This document shows, piece by piece, positions 25,567 to 33,595 of a DNA stretch of 64,000 nt. This DNA comes from UBA7702 sp040776805 (lineage in GTDB: Bacteria; Bacillota; Dehalobacteriia; UBA7702), in NCBI GenBank assembly GCA_040776805.1, contig JAXGZS010000002.1, positions 124,001 to 188,000 of the forward strand, in the 5' to 3' direction. Below the pieces are notes generated by a model that saw only the letters and a program-made list of their open reading frames with translations, searched no databases and was not told the origin of the DNA. The position numbers and the translations under genes are program-made. Each line of letters opens with the position of its first letter. The first letter of the stretch is position 1.

Positions 25567-26673
25567 GTGCAAGCCTTATTTATGCTGTCATTATTCGTAT
25601 TATTCCTATTTTTCCTGATCATGCCGGGGGCTGTTTTCGCTGCTGCCAAAAGCGCCGTAACGCTTTGGGCGACGTCCCTTGTCCCCTCGATGCTGCCTTT
25701 TTTTATCCTCAACGAAATGCTCACCGCCAGCGGCGGCATCGCCCTTTTGGGGCGGCTTTTGGAGAAACCGGCACGGCGTCTGCTGAAGTTGCCGGGGGAA
25801 GCCGGCTTCGTCTTGGCCGCCGGTTATTCCGCCGGCGTGCCGGTTTCCGCCGTGCTCATCGCTGACTTGCGGCGGCAAGGCCGGCTGACGCGGTCCCAGG
25901 GCAACCGTTTGCTGCCTTGCGCCGCCAATGTCAGTCCCATCTTCATTCTCTCCGCCGTAGCCGTTTCACTGCTGCACGCGGAAAGCAGCGGCGCCGCCTT
26001 AGCTCTGATTCATTACGGTTCCAACCTGTTCCTCACCGTGGTCGTCTCCTTTTTTGCCCGCCGAGAGGATATGCTCCCCTACGTCGCAGCCCCAAGGAAC
26101 AGTGCTCCCGCAAAAGCACCCCTGCTAACCATATTGACCAATGCAATCTTTCGCTCACTGAAAACCATGACCCTCATCGGCGGCCTGATTCTCATTTTTT
26201 TCATCCTCATCGCCTTTTGCCGAGAGTTGGGAATCATACAGCTCTTCTGTAACATATGCCAGATTTCAAAAGAACACGAAGAGGCCGCTGCCGCTTTGTT
26301 CAGCGGCATCCTGGAAATCACCGCCGGGGCCAACGCCGTTTCTCTGTCGAACCTCGATTTTCCTTGGAAGCTCTCCTTGATTTCCGGCATTTTGGCTTTT
26401 GGCGGGTTTTCCGCCATGGCGCAAGTCGCCTCGCAGTTAAAGGACACGGATTTAAGCATCGTACCCTACCTTTTTTACAAAATAATACAGGGAGTCCTCG
26501 CTTTCGCTGTCTCCCTGTTTTTGCCCATGAGGATACAAGCGGCAGCTACTTTGCCTGTCGCAGAACAGACTTATCCCTTGTTCCTCTCGTGTTTTGTTGC
26601 TCTTTTATGTTACGCGCTCTTTGTCTTTATCGCGTTTATTCTTCTTTGCCGCCACTGTTACGCGGGGCGCTGA
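25567..26673 (+). CDS. ylbJ: Sporulation integral membrane protein YlbJ
   Basis: A 368-residue polytopic membrane protein of the YlbJ family (nucleoside transporter/FeoB gate domains), needed for spore cortex formation in Bacillus. Signatures: SLVPSMLPFFILNEML, AGYSAGVPVSAVLIADL, LPCAANVSPIFILSAVAV and LDFPWKLSLISGILAFGGFSAMAQ. I prefer the GTG start with a GGGTG ribosome-like site 7 bases upstream; a TTG nine codons earlier is possible. The 3' end overlaps the convergent coiled-coil gene by 38 bases. Confidence 0.88.
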   Translation: MQALFMLSLFVLFLFFLIMPGAVFAAAKSAVTLWATSLVPSMLPFFILNEMLTASGGIALLGRLLEKPARRLLKLPGEAGFVLAAGYSAGVPVSAVLIADLRRQGRLTRSQGNRLLPCAANVSPIFILSAVAVSLLHAESSGAALALIHYGSNLFLTVVVSFFARREDMLPYVAAPRNSAPAKAPLLTILTNAIFRSLKTMTLIGGLILIFFILIAFCRELGIIQLFCNICQISKEHEEAAAALFSGILEITAGANAVSLSNLDFPWKLSLISGILAFGGFSAMAQVASQLKDTDLSIVPYLFYKIIQGVLAFAVSLFLPMRIQAAATLPVAEQTYPLFLSCFVALLCYALFVFIAFILLCRHCYAGR

Positions 26674-27127
26674 CTTTCTTATTGGTATTTAATCTAATTT
26701 CGTCTCTGCTCTTTTTGACGGTGTACAATGCTTTGTCCAAACTATTTTCAATCTGATAAAGAATGTCGTTGGCGTAGCTTCTGGCGCCTTCCCGCACTTC
26801 CAATGCGACCTGGTTGGCTCTTTCCATAATGGCGTCTGCTTCGATTTGCGCATGACGGACGATTTCGTGATCAGCAACCATAGCACGTGCTTCTTTTCTG
26901 GCGTTATCCAGTTCTCTTTCCGCCTTGGCTTGCGCTTCGGCGATCATTCTGTCTTTTTCAAGCAGTGCATACTGGGCTTCTTTCAGCTCCTGGGGCAGGT
27001 TTTCCCTGATCAGGTCGATCACTTCAAAAATTTCGTCAACATTCACCATTACCTTGCTGGAAAAAGGCACTTTTGTTGCGGTATCCACGATCTCTTCAAG
27101 CTGGTCAACGTATTTTAAAATTTCCAT
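26636..27127 (-). CDS. Coiled-coil protein (DivIVA / ATPase subunit-like)
   Basis: A 163-residue soluble protein that is mostly charged coiled coil from about residue 40 to 140 (LKEAQYALLEKDRMIAEAQAKAERELDNARKEAR). This resembles DivIVA tails or the b/H subunits of rotary ATPases, and pipelines name it either way. It follows rsmD by 13 bases, the position often shared by coaD plus such a protein in Clostridia; coaD is absent here. Its role is unknown; location next to ylbJ is suggestive only. The C-terminal tail is basic and overlaps the end of ylbJ. Confidence 0.75.
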   Translation of the reverse strand: MEILKYVDQLEEIVDTATKVPFSSKVMVNVDEIFEVIDLIRENLPQELKEAQYALLEKDRMIAEAQAKAERELDNARKEARAMVADHEIVRHAQIEADAIMERANQVALEVREGARSYANDILYQIENSLDKALYTVKKSRDEIRLNTNKKVSAPRNSGGKEE

Positions 27128-27140
27128 TTTACACTCCTTA

Positions 27141-27671
27141 TTATTTCAAAAATAGTATCTTCGTATGACCGTACTGCTTCTCTTTTATCAATTTCAGTCC
27201 GGTTTCCGGTAAAGCGCTCTCCCGATCGCTCCCCGTTTCCGCCACAATCACGCCGTTTTCTTTTTTCAAACCCCTCTCACAGATGAAAAGAAGCGCATCC
27301 TCCAAAAGGCCTTTATGGTAAGGAGGATCCAAAAAAATGATGTCAAAACACTCGCCTCGGTGAAATGCCGATTTGAAATCAGAAAAGCGGAGTTGGGCAC
27401 TGTCGCCGCAGGAAAGACTGGCTTTATTTTCCTCCATGATCTTAAACGCGGCTTTGTTGTTTTCAATGATGACGCATCTGCGGGCTCCGCGAGAAAGCGC
27501 TTCAAAGCCCATGGCGCCGCTGCCGCCGAACATATCCAGCACGTCCAAATCAGTAACGTCGAAAAGAATGTTGAAAATCGCTCCGCGCACTTTGTCCAAA
27601 GTGGGACGGGTTTTTATGCCTTGGGGCGCTTTCAGTTTTCTTCCCCGATCCTTACCGCCAATGATTCTCAA
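27141..27671 (-). CDS. rsmD: 16S rRNA (guanine(966)-N2)-methyltransferase
   Basis: RsmD methylates G966 of 16S rRNA. The 176-residue protein starts MRIIGGKDRGRKLKAPQG, has the SAM-binding LDMFGGSGAMGFEALSRGA and the catalytic DPPY in FLDPPYHKGLLEDAL. The start is a TTG, 6 bases after TTAGGAGA; that ribosome site lies inside the small upstream ORF. Confidence 0.94.
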   Translation of the reverse strand: MRIIGGKDRGRKLKAPQGIKTRPTLDKVRGAIFNILFDVTDLDVLDMFGGSGAMGFEALSRGARRCVIIENNKAAFKIMEENKASLSCGDSAQLRFSDFKSAFHRGECFDIIFLDPPYHKGLLEDALLFICERGLKKENGVIVAETGSDRESALPETGLKLIKEKQYGHTKILFLK

Positions 27672-27825
27672 AGCGTTCTCCTAATTTATCAGCTCCGTCT
27701 GGCGGCGCAAGGTTTTTCAAAACTTTTTGCCGGATCGAACCTTTATGTGACTCGAACGGTTTTTCGTCTTCTCCGTGCACACTTTCAAGCAGCAGTTCAG
27801 CAGCATTTTTGACAACAGCAAACAC
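27652..27825 (-). CDS. Small uncharacterised ORF overlapping rsmD
   Basis: A 57-codon frame (from GTG, reading FAVVKNAAELLLESVHGEDE and ending GERFENHWR) runs into rsmD by 20 bases and contains the rsmD ribosome site. That suggests a coupled upstream gene. I recognise no family. The frame is open further upstream to a TGA, reading GNLFSGVFAV, and one extra C in a CCCGGG tract would join it to an ATG (MYNSDDRNTFPGNLF). The start is therefore unclear, and it may be a frameshifted gene of about 75 codons. Confidence 0.4.
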   Translation of the reverse strand: MFAVVKNAAELLLESVHGEDEKPFESHKGSIRQKVLKNLAPPDGADKLGERFENHWR

Positions 27826-27956
27826 ACCTGAGAACAGGTTCCCGGGAATGTATTTCTGTCGTCACTATTATACATAATATATTATAACCCATCTTCCTCC
27901 AAAATTGCAAGGTTTTCGAGGCAATTTTTTGAAAAATTTATCTTCAAGGAGAAATT

Positions 27957-28937
27957 ATGTCAGATTCCAGTCCAACCAAATTCATTTCTTATTACGATAT
28001 GGCAATGGAAGCCCACAGCGCGTTAAGGGGCGATGCCAATATTGAAGTCGACGGTGTCAGCGAAAAAGTCGAAAGCGGCAGTTGTTGCAATACTTCGATC
28101 ATCACCATTTTAGATGACCGGGGAGCGCGTGCCATGGGCCGCCCCAAAGGCCAATACGTCACCCTCCAAGCCACCATCTCTCTGGACGACGATGCGGCGA
28201 AAGATGAGATCATCTCCTCTTTCGCCGACCTTCTGGAAAACATGCTCCCACCCAAGAGCGATGCTCCCACCCTGATCTGCGGCATTGGCAACCCCGAGAT
28301 CTCCTCGGACTCCCTGGGCGAAAAAACCGTTTCCCGTTCTCTGCCCACACGGCATCTTTTCAGTGAAGAGAACCGAGAGAACCAAGCGTTCTGTAAAGGG
28401 ATGTCTCCTGTGGCATTGGTGACCCCCAATGTGCTGGGGAATACCGGCATCGAAACCTTTGAGATCATTCAATCTGTGGCAAAGCGCATCAACGCCGGCG
28501 CCGTCATCATCATCGACGCCCTCTCTACCGCCGCCTTTGACCGTTTGGGAAGCTCCTTTCAATTAACCGATACCGGCATCGTGCCGGGGGGCGGCATTGG
28601 CAACGAGCGCCCCGCCATCAACGAGGACACCCTGCATGTGCCGGTCATTGCCATCGGCGTTCCCACAGTGATCTATCCTCAATCCATTGTCGCCGAAGTC
28701 TTTTCCGAACTGAAAACGTGCTTCACGGAAAAAGAAAACGCCGCATCCCTATCATGGGATACGGCGGAAAATACGCTGCATCAATGGATGAACGATAAAT
28801 GCGAAATGTACGCGGTAACACCAAAGGACATCGATTGCGTCATCGCCAACCTGGCCGACATCTTGACGGCAGGGATTCACATCGCCCTCCACGAGGCCAT
28901 CACCAAAGATAATTACCGGGAATACCTTGCCTTTTGA
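27957..28937 (+). CDS. gpr: Germination protease GPR
   Basis: GPR degrades the small acid-soluble proteins when spores germinate; it is made as a zymogen in the forespore. The 326-residue protein shows GDANIEVDGVSEKVE near the N-terminus (the region that is processed), CGIGNPEISSDSLG, LGNTGIETFEIIQSVAKRIN, VIIIDALSTAAFDRLGSSFQL and GIVPGGGIGNERPAIN. An AAGGAG ribosome site precedes the ATG. The SASP substrates are encoded 1.5-2 kb away. Its stop directly abuts the stop of the convergent SLH gene. Confidence 0.93.
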   Translation: MSDSSPTKFISYYDMAMEAHSALRGDANIEVDGVSEKVESGSCCNTSIITILDDRGARAMGRPKGQYVTLQATISLDDDAAKDEIISSFADLLENMLPPKSDAPTLICGIGNPEISSDSLGEKTVSRSLPTRHLFSEENRENQAFCKGMSPVALVTPNVLGNTGIETFEIIQSVAKRINAGAVIIIDALSTAAFDRLGSSFQLTDTGIVPGGGIGNERPAINEDTLHVPVIAIGVPTVIYPQSIVAEVFSELKTCFTEKENAASLSWDTAENTLHQWMNDKCEMYAVTPKDIDCVIANLADILTAGIHIALHEAITKDNYREYLAF

Positions 28938-30059
28938 TTACTGGGGCATAATCAGCATATAGCCGATGATTTTAGAACAAACCGTGGCGGCTTCCGCCCG
29001 GGTGGCATTGCCTTTGGGGTCAAAGTTACCTTCCGTACGGCCGTTGATGACCCCAATGGCCTGGGTCAAAGCAACGGCATCCTTTGCCCAACCGCTGATG
29101 GCGGCAGCGTCGGAAAAAGCGGCGCTGTCACAGATGGGCGTTTCTTCAATATTCAGGTAATTCAGGAAACGGACGGCGAACACCGCCATTTGCTCCCTGG
29201 TAATCTTCATTTCCGGCGCGAACTCCGTGGTCGAAATACCACTGGTGATCCCGTTCTGATACGCCCAGCCAATATAGGGATAATACCAGCTGCCGCTAAC
29301 CACGTCGGTAAATTGGTTGGTTCCCGCCCCGGAAACCTCGGCATGGGCCACACGGGCCAAAAACGTCACGAATTGCGCTCTCGTTAAAACATCGTTGGGG
29401 GCAAACAGGTTTCCTCCCATGCCGTCGGCAACACCTCGGGCAGCCAGGAATGAAATATAGGTGAGACCCCAATGGTTGGCCGTATCGGTAAAGGCAACGG
29501 TGCGCGTGGTAATCACATATTTGCCGGCGTCATCCAGCTGCCAACGGATCATTTGGGCATCGGGATAATAGGCGCTTAACGCCAACTCCTTACCGGCGGG
29601 ATCCTTCAGCACGATATCGTTAACGCCGCTGTTAGACCCGGCTGTATAGGGAATTTCCCCAAGGCAGCGGCCCTCATCGCTGAAAAGCGCGTTGCTGTTA
29701 CTATCTTTGATCTGGAATGTTACTTCCGTTTTGGCGCTGTTGTAGCCAAAATGAAAGGATACGGTTGTTCCCTGGGTCATGCTTACAATTTGCTGCAAAA
29801 AAGTTTTGTCCAGCGAGAAGACGCTGTGGCCGTCGGTGACATGCAATCCTGCATAAGAAGCACCGTCCACCACAGATTGGAGTACGTCCTTGGTGGTTTC
29901 GATGACGCCTCCCACGGTACTCGCGGTCAACGTCGCGTAGCCGTCGTTCGCAAGGATTCTCGTGCTTTTCTTTTCATCCAGTCCTTGGATGGCATAGACG
30001 GAAATCCCGGATAAAATCAGTACGGCAATGATAATCATAGCAGAGATCCACTTTTTCAT
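28938..30059 (-). CDS. S-layer homology (SLH) domain protein
   Basis: A 373-residue secreted protein. An N-terminal hydrophobic segment (residues about 4-24) serves as signal or anchor. About 160 residues of unknown beta-rich character follow. Three C-terminal SLH repeats begin FTDTANHWGLTYISFLAARG, FTDVVSGSWYYPYIGWAYQN and FSDAAAISGWAKDAVALTQA, each ending in a TRAQ/TREQ/TRAE helix. SLH triplets bind pyruvylated wall polymers, so the protein is displayed at the cell surface. The function of the N-terminal half is not recognisable. Confidence 0.85.
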   Translation of the reverse strand: MKKWISAMIIIAVLILSGISVYAIQGLDEKKSTRILANDGYATLTASTVGGVIETTKDVLQSVVDGASYAGLHVTDGHSVFSLDKTFLQQIVSMTQGTTVSFHFGYNSAKTEVTFQIKDSNSNALFSDEGRCLGEIPYTAGSNSGVNDIVLKDPAGKELALSAYYPDAQMIRWQLDDAGKYVITTRTVAFTDTANHWGLTYISFLAARGVADGMGGNLFAPNDVLTRAQFVTFLARVAHAEVSGAGTNQFTDVVSGSWYYPYIGWAYQNGITSGISTTEFAPEMKITREQMAVFAVRFLNYLNIEETPICDSAAFSDAAAISGWAKDAVALTQAIGVINGRTEGNFDPKGNATRAEAATVCSKIIGYMLIMPQ

Positions 30060-30213
30060 GATTCACCCCGTTTTTTCATTTGTCGTTTTTCTATTTGCTA
30101 TAAAAGTTAATATTCTACAAAAGGCAGGAAAATCCTTTTTTTTTCATTGTCCGGGGAAGCGAAGAGCGAAGAGGGCGCTTAAGTCACCGTGGCAAAAAAG
30201 GCGCATAAGAGAA

Positions 30214-30239
30214 AGGGGCAGGTCTTTCGACCTGCCCCT
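30214..30239. repeat. Hairpin repeat copy 1
   Basis: An 11-base stem (A)GGGGCAGGTC/GACCTGCCCC(T) with a TTTC loop, which reads as a GAAA tetraloop on the minus strand. There is no T-run on either side, so it is not an ordinary terminator. Confidence 0.85.
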
Positions 30240-30412
30240 CAGACTGTAGACAAAATACGCATCAGCGGATTTTGGGCTACAGGATGATAGGCCGCCGAGA
30301 AAGGCTTATACACGGTGAACGCTTTGGCCTGCGGCTGCGCCGTGTACACGCTAGTACACAAGCTGTCGCGGGGCAAAGGGTTCGCCGCGTATCAGACTTT
30401 GTCGACGGCCTA

Positions 30413-30438
30413 AGGGGCAGGTCTTTCGACCTGCCCCT
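30413..30438. repeat. Hairpin repeat copy 2
   Basis: Identical to copy 1 over all 26 bases, 199 bases downstream, just beyond the 3' end of the SASP gene. The flanks differ (AAACTG versus CAGACTG). Confidence 0.85.
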
Positions 30439-30455
30439 AAAACTGTATTCCTTTA

Positions 30456-30704
30456 TTAGCCGCGGGGATAACGAGTTTTGGCGGAGCTGCTAACCGCGCT
30501 GTTCTGTCCTTGGCTCATGGCCTGTTCGGCATAGGCTACCATTTTCTTGGTCATGTTGCCGCCGACATAGCCGTTTTCACGGGAAGAAAGATTTCCCTTG
30601 TCCATGTTTTCATAATCGGGAATCCCCAGTTCACTTGCAACTTCCATTTTGAAACGGTTCAAAGCGCCTTGCGCGCTGCTTTTAACAGGATTGGATTTCG
30701 CCAT
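30456..30704 (-). CDS. Alpha/beta-type small acid-soluble spore protein
   Basis: An 82-residue DNA-coating spore protein. The conserved core is present: FKMEVASELGIP, ENMDKGNLSSRENGYVGGNM and TKKMVAYAEQAM; the GPR cleavage site lies around the ELGI segment. The C-terminal tail (SQGQNSAVSSSAKTRYPRG) is longer than in the paralogue next to it. A GGAGGAAT ribosome site precedes the ATG. Expected to be made late in the forespore. Confidence 0.95.
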   Translation of the reverse strand: MAKSNPVKSSAQGALNRFKMEVASELGIPDYENMDKGNLSSRENGYVGGNMTKKMVAYAEQAMSQGQNSAVSSSAKTRYPRG

Positions 30705-30769
30705 TGTAATGATTCCTCCTTGATCATTCTGTACTTCATTTTTACTGTACTTTGTGTTCGTGTTTGTTA

Positions 30770-30964
30770 TTATTTGCCCGCCAAATTTTGTTCGGCAAAG
30801 GAAACCATTTTTCTGGTCATATTACCACCGACATAGCCGTTTTCACGGGAAGAAAGATTACCTTTATCCATGCTTTCATAATCGGGGATGCCCAGCTCAT
30901 TCGCAACTTCCAGTTTAAACTGTCTCAATGCGGTCGCCGCTTCTGGTTTCATCGGAGTTCTCAT
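30770..30964 (-). CDS. Alpha/beta-type small acid-soluble spore protein (second copy)
   Basis: A 64-residue SASP with FKLEVANELGIP, ESMDKGNLSSRENGYVGGNM and TRKMVSFAEQNL. The chosen ATG follows AAAGGAGG by 8 bases; an upstream in-frame start has no ribosome site. It is a tandem duplicate of the neighbouring gene (the middle 25 residues are nearly identical) and is 65 bases upstream of it. Confidence 0.95.
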   Translation of the reverse strand: MRTPMKPEAATALRQFKLEVANELGIPDYESMDKGNLSSRENGYVGGNMTRKMVSFAEQNLAGK

Positions 30965-31207
30965 CAAGCGCACCTCCTTTCGCTGCAAAGTTAGTGTGAC
31001 TCAATTCAGATTTTTTATTCCGTCATTTTTTTCCGAAAAAGAAAACACCTTTTTAAAAGGAGTTTTAAAAATTATTTTTAATTCTTTCGGATTCACGCAA
31101 AACGGCACAATCCCGTAAAATATTGCCTATGGCGGCGCCGCTCTTTTCGGCGGCGTCTCCTATCAAAAACGGTAGCGTAAATAAGGCCACTGAAAAGTAG
31201 ATCTTCC

Positions 31208-33589
31208 TTATTTTCCCAGATCATAAAGGCGGTGAAGGCGCTCTTTCGTCTGCTGCCAAGCTTCAGCGTCAAGGTGGGGATCCTTTTTTAGCAGCGCATC
31301 CACGGCGTGGGCAGCCTCCACCAACAAAGCGTGATCTTGAAACAGATCCGCCAGCTTCAGTTCGGGCAGTCCGTGCTGGCGGACACCGAAGAAATCGCCG
31401 GGGCCGCGAAGTTTCAGATCTTCTTCGGCCACTTTAAAACCGTCGCTGAACTGCTCCAAAACCCTAAGGCGTTTTAGAGCCTGCTCATTACCGGCGGCGG
31501 TTTCCAGGAGACAGGTACCGGCAAAATCGCCGCGGCCGATACGGCCCCTGATCTGATGCAGTTGAGCGAGGCCGTATCGGTCGGCGTCACGGATCATCAT
31601 GACCGTCGCGTTGGGCACGTCGATACCGACCTCAATCACGGTGGTAGCGATCAAAACAGCGATTTCATTTTTACGGAAGGACTCCAAAACAGCGTCTTTT
31701 TCCGCGGCTTTCATCCTACCGTGGACAAGGCCGATGGGGATGTCTTTCATTTCCCTGTTTTTTAGACGCTCATACAGTGCCTTGGCCGCTTCCAAATCCA
31801 GGGATTCGCTTTCTTCCACCAAGGGGCAAACAATAAAGCACTGGCGCTTGGCGGCAATGTGTTTTTTCATAAAGGAGAAGGCTCTCGCCTCCTGCTCCCT
31901 TGTGATCACCATGGTTTTCGGCGGTTTTCTGCCCGGGGGCATTTCATCAAGGAGGGAGATGTCGAGTCCGGCGAAAACCGTCATCGCCAAGGTGCGGGGA
32001 ATCGGCGTCGCCGTCATGATCAGCAGATCGGGATCGTTCCCTTTCATGAACAACGCGTTCCTTTGCTGAACGCCGAAACGGTGCTGTTCATCAATGACCA
32101 CCAGGGCCAAATCGCGAAAGACGGCGTTGTTTTCGATCAGGGCGTGGGTGCCGATGAGCAAATCGATGTTACCTTCGCTCAAAGCCAAACAGATTTCGCG
32201 CTTTTCCGCCGCTTTGACGGCGCCGGTCAGCAAAGCCACCCGCAAGCCGGTACCGTGAAACAGCTGCGTCATGGAGCGGTAATGCTGCATCGCTAAAATT
32301 TCCGTGGGCGCCATCAGCGCCGCCTGATGATGGGAGCAAAAACAACGATAAACCGCGGCGGCGGCCACTACCGTCTTACCGCTGCCGACGTCCCCTTCCA
32401 CCAGACGGTTCATCATCGTGGCAGAGGCCATATCAGCATAGATCTCCCCGATCACCCGGCGCTGGGCCGCGGTGGGGGCAAAAGGCAATAAGCGAAAAAA
32501 ATCATCGACACGGCCCTCTTTTTGGACGCGCCCTTTCCTCTTCTCTCCCTGCCCCTTGAGGCGAAAGGCCAGGCGAAACAGGAAGAATTCCTCGAACACG
32601 AGGCGGTAACGGCTCTTGCTGAGGGCTGCAAAATCCGGCGGAAAATGATAATCAAACACCGCCTTTTCCCTGTTTTCCAAAGAATATTGGGCCAAAAAGC
32701 CAGGAGGCAAAAATTCTTCGATGCGGCCTTGCAAAAGCTCCAAGGCGTTGGCCACGATAAGGCGCAGAGATTTTTGGGAAAGACCTGCGGTCAGGCCGTA
32801 AACAGGCAGAATACCGAAGCCTTCTTCCTTGACGCCAAATTCATACTCCACGGCGACGAAATTGCGTTTTCCGTATTGCAGGTCCGCTTTGCCATAAACG
32901 GTGATGCCCACACCGGGGCCAAGACGGCTTTTCAGCCAAGGTTGGTTAAACCAAACCACGGTGATGAAACCGCTCTCGTCCCTTAAACGGGCTTTTACAA
33001 TCTGCAAACGATTACGGACGTGATTCACCTGCACCTGATCCACAACGCCGCTGATCAGTGCCGTTTGGCCGTCAAAAAGGGAGGCGACGGCCACCACTTG
33101 ACGGCGGTCTTCGTGACGGCGGGGGAAATATTCCACAAGGTCGCCTACGGTTTTGATGCCGAGCTTTTGTAATTGTTTGATCTTTTTTGGACCCACGCCT
33201 TTGAGATATTGAAGGTCGGCGGGGATCGCCGCCGTCGGGTTTTCTGCTGCCTCAACCACCACCGGGGCCGGCGCCGCCTCAACCACAATCGGGGTTTCCT
33301 CAGCAAAGGGAGATTCCCGTTTTGTGGCGGCAGCCTCTTCTTCTGCCGCCGACGCACTATCTTGGGCCAGCAAATGCAAGAGCAAATCGATGATGGCCTT
33401 GCGAGTCGCCAAATTGGAATCGCTGTAATGACGTACGACACTCTTGATCAGCAATGCGTCGTCGTCGTTTTCCTTCGCCAGCAATTCCTCAATAAAGACA
33501 GAAAAGCCACCGAATACGGCGTAATCACCGTATCCTGTGTGGCTTTCTTTTTGGGCTGCCGCCGCTATTTTAACAAATGATTTTCTCAT
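31208..33589 (-). CDS. recG: ATP-dependent DNA helicase RecG (extended N-terminus)
   Basis: RecG remodels stalled replication forks and branched DNA. Helicase motifs: EGDVGSGKTVVAAAA (I), APTEILAMQHY (Ia), VIDEQHRFG (II), TATPIPRTLAM (III), GIDVPNATVMMIRDADRYGLAQLHQIRGRIGR (V-VI, shown in parts: ATTVIEVGIDVPN and QLHQIRGRIGRG). The usual RecG start region (LKGVGPKKIKQLQKLGIKTV) begins only at about residue 128. The protein is 793 residues against about 680 in Bacillus; the extra N-terminus has a helical part (FIEELLAKENDDDALLI) and an Ala/Glu/Val-rich linker. It lies 6 bases from fakA. Confidence 0.95.
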   Translation of the reverse strand: MRKSFVKIAAAAQKESHTGYGDYAVFGGFSVFIEELLAKENDDDALLIKSVVRHYSDSNLATRKAIIDLLLHLLAQDSASAAEEEAAATKRESPFAEETPIVVEAAPAPVVVEAAENPTAAIPADLQYLKGVGPKKIKQLQKLGIKTVGDLVEYFPRRHEDRRQVVAVASLFDGQTALISGVVDQVQVNHVRNRLQIVKARLRDESGFITVVWFNQPWLKSRLGPGVGITVYGKADLQYGKRNFVAVEYEFGVKEEGFGILPVYGLTAGLSQKSLRLIVANALELLQGRIEEFLPPGFLAQYSLENREKAVFDYHFPPDFAALSKSRYRLVFEEFFLFRLAFRLKGQGEKRKGRVQKEGRVDDFFRLLPFAPTAAQRRVIGEIYADMASATMMNRLVEGDVGSGKTVVAAAAVYRCFCSHHQAALMAPTEILAMQHYRSMTQLFHGTGLRVALLTGAVKAAEKREICLALSEGNIDLLIGTHALIENNAVFRDLALVVIDEQHRFGVQQRNALFMKGNDPDLLIMTATPIPRTLAMTVFAGLDISLLDEMPPGRKPPKTMVITREQEARAFSFMKKHIAAKRQCFIVCPLVEESESLDLEAAKALYERLKNREMKDIPIGLVHGRMKAAEKDAVLESFRKNEIAVLIATTVIEVGIDVPNATVMMIRDADRYGLAQLHQIRGRIGRGDFAGTCLLETAAGNEQALKRLRVLEQFSDGFKVAEEDLKLRGPGDFFGVRQHGLPELKLADLFQDHALLVEAAHAVDALLKKDPHLDAEAWQQTKERLHRLYDLGK

Positions 33590-33595
33590 GCGATC

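Larger units (their letters stand above)
30060..30455. other. Non-coding stretch with structured repeats
   Basis: No convincing gene lies here. The first 150 bases are AT-rich, then come two copies of an identical hairpin with about 175 bases between them that contain several further inverted repeats (for example ACACGG...CCGTGT and TGTAC/GTACA). Short frames that cover the hairpins on the plus strand share the peptide RGRSFDLPL purely because of the repeat. Confidence 0.6.

Noticed and set aside
25458..25739. 93-codon minus-strand frame upstream of ackA
   Set aside because: Mostly antisense to ylbJ and without a ribosome site.
30214..30438. Hairpin pair as a CRISPR array
   Set aside because: There are only two copies, separated by 173 bases, and no cas genes.
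30028..30493. Two plus-strand frames sharing RGRSFDLPL
   Set aside because: The shared peptide only reflects the duplicated hairpin; neither frame has a ribosome site or homology I recognise.
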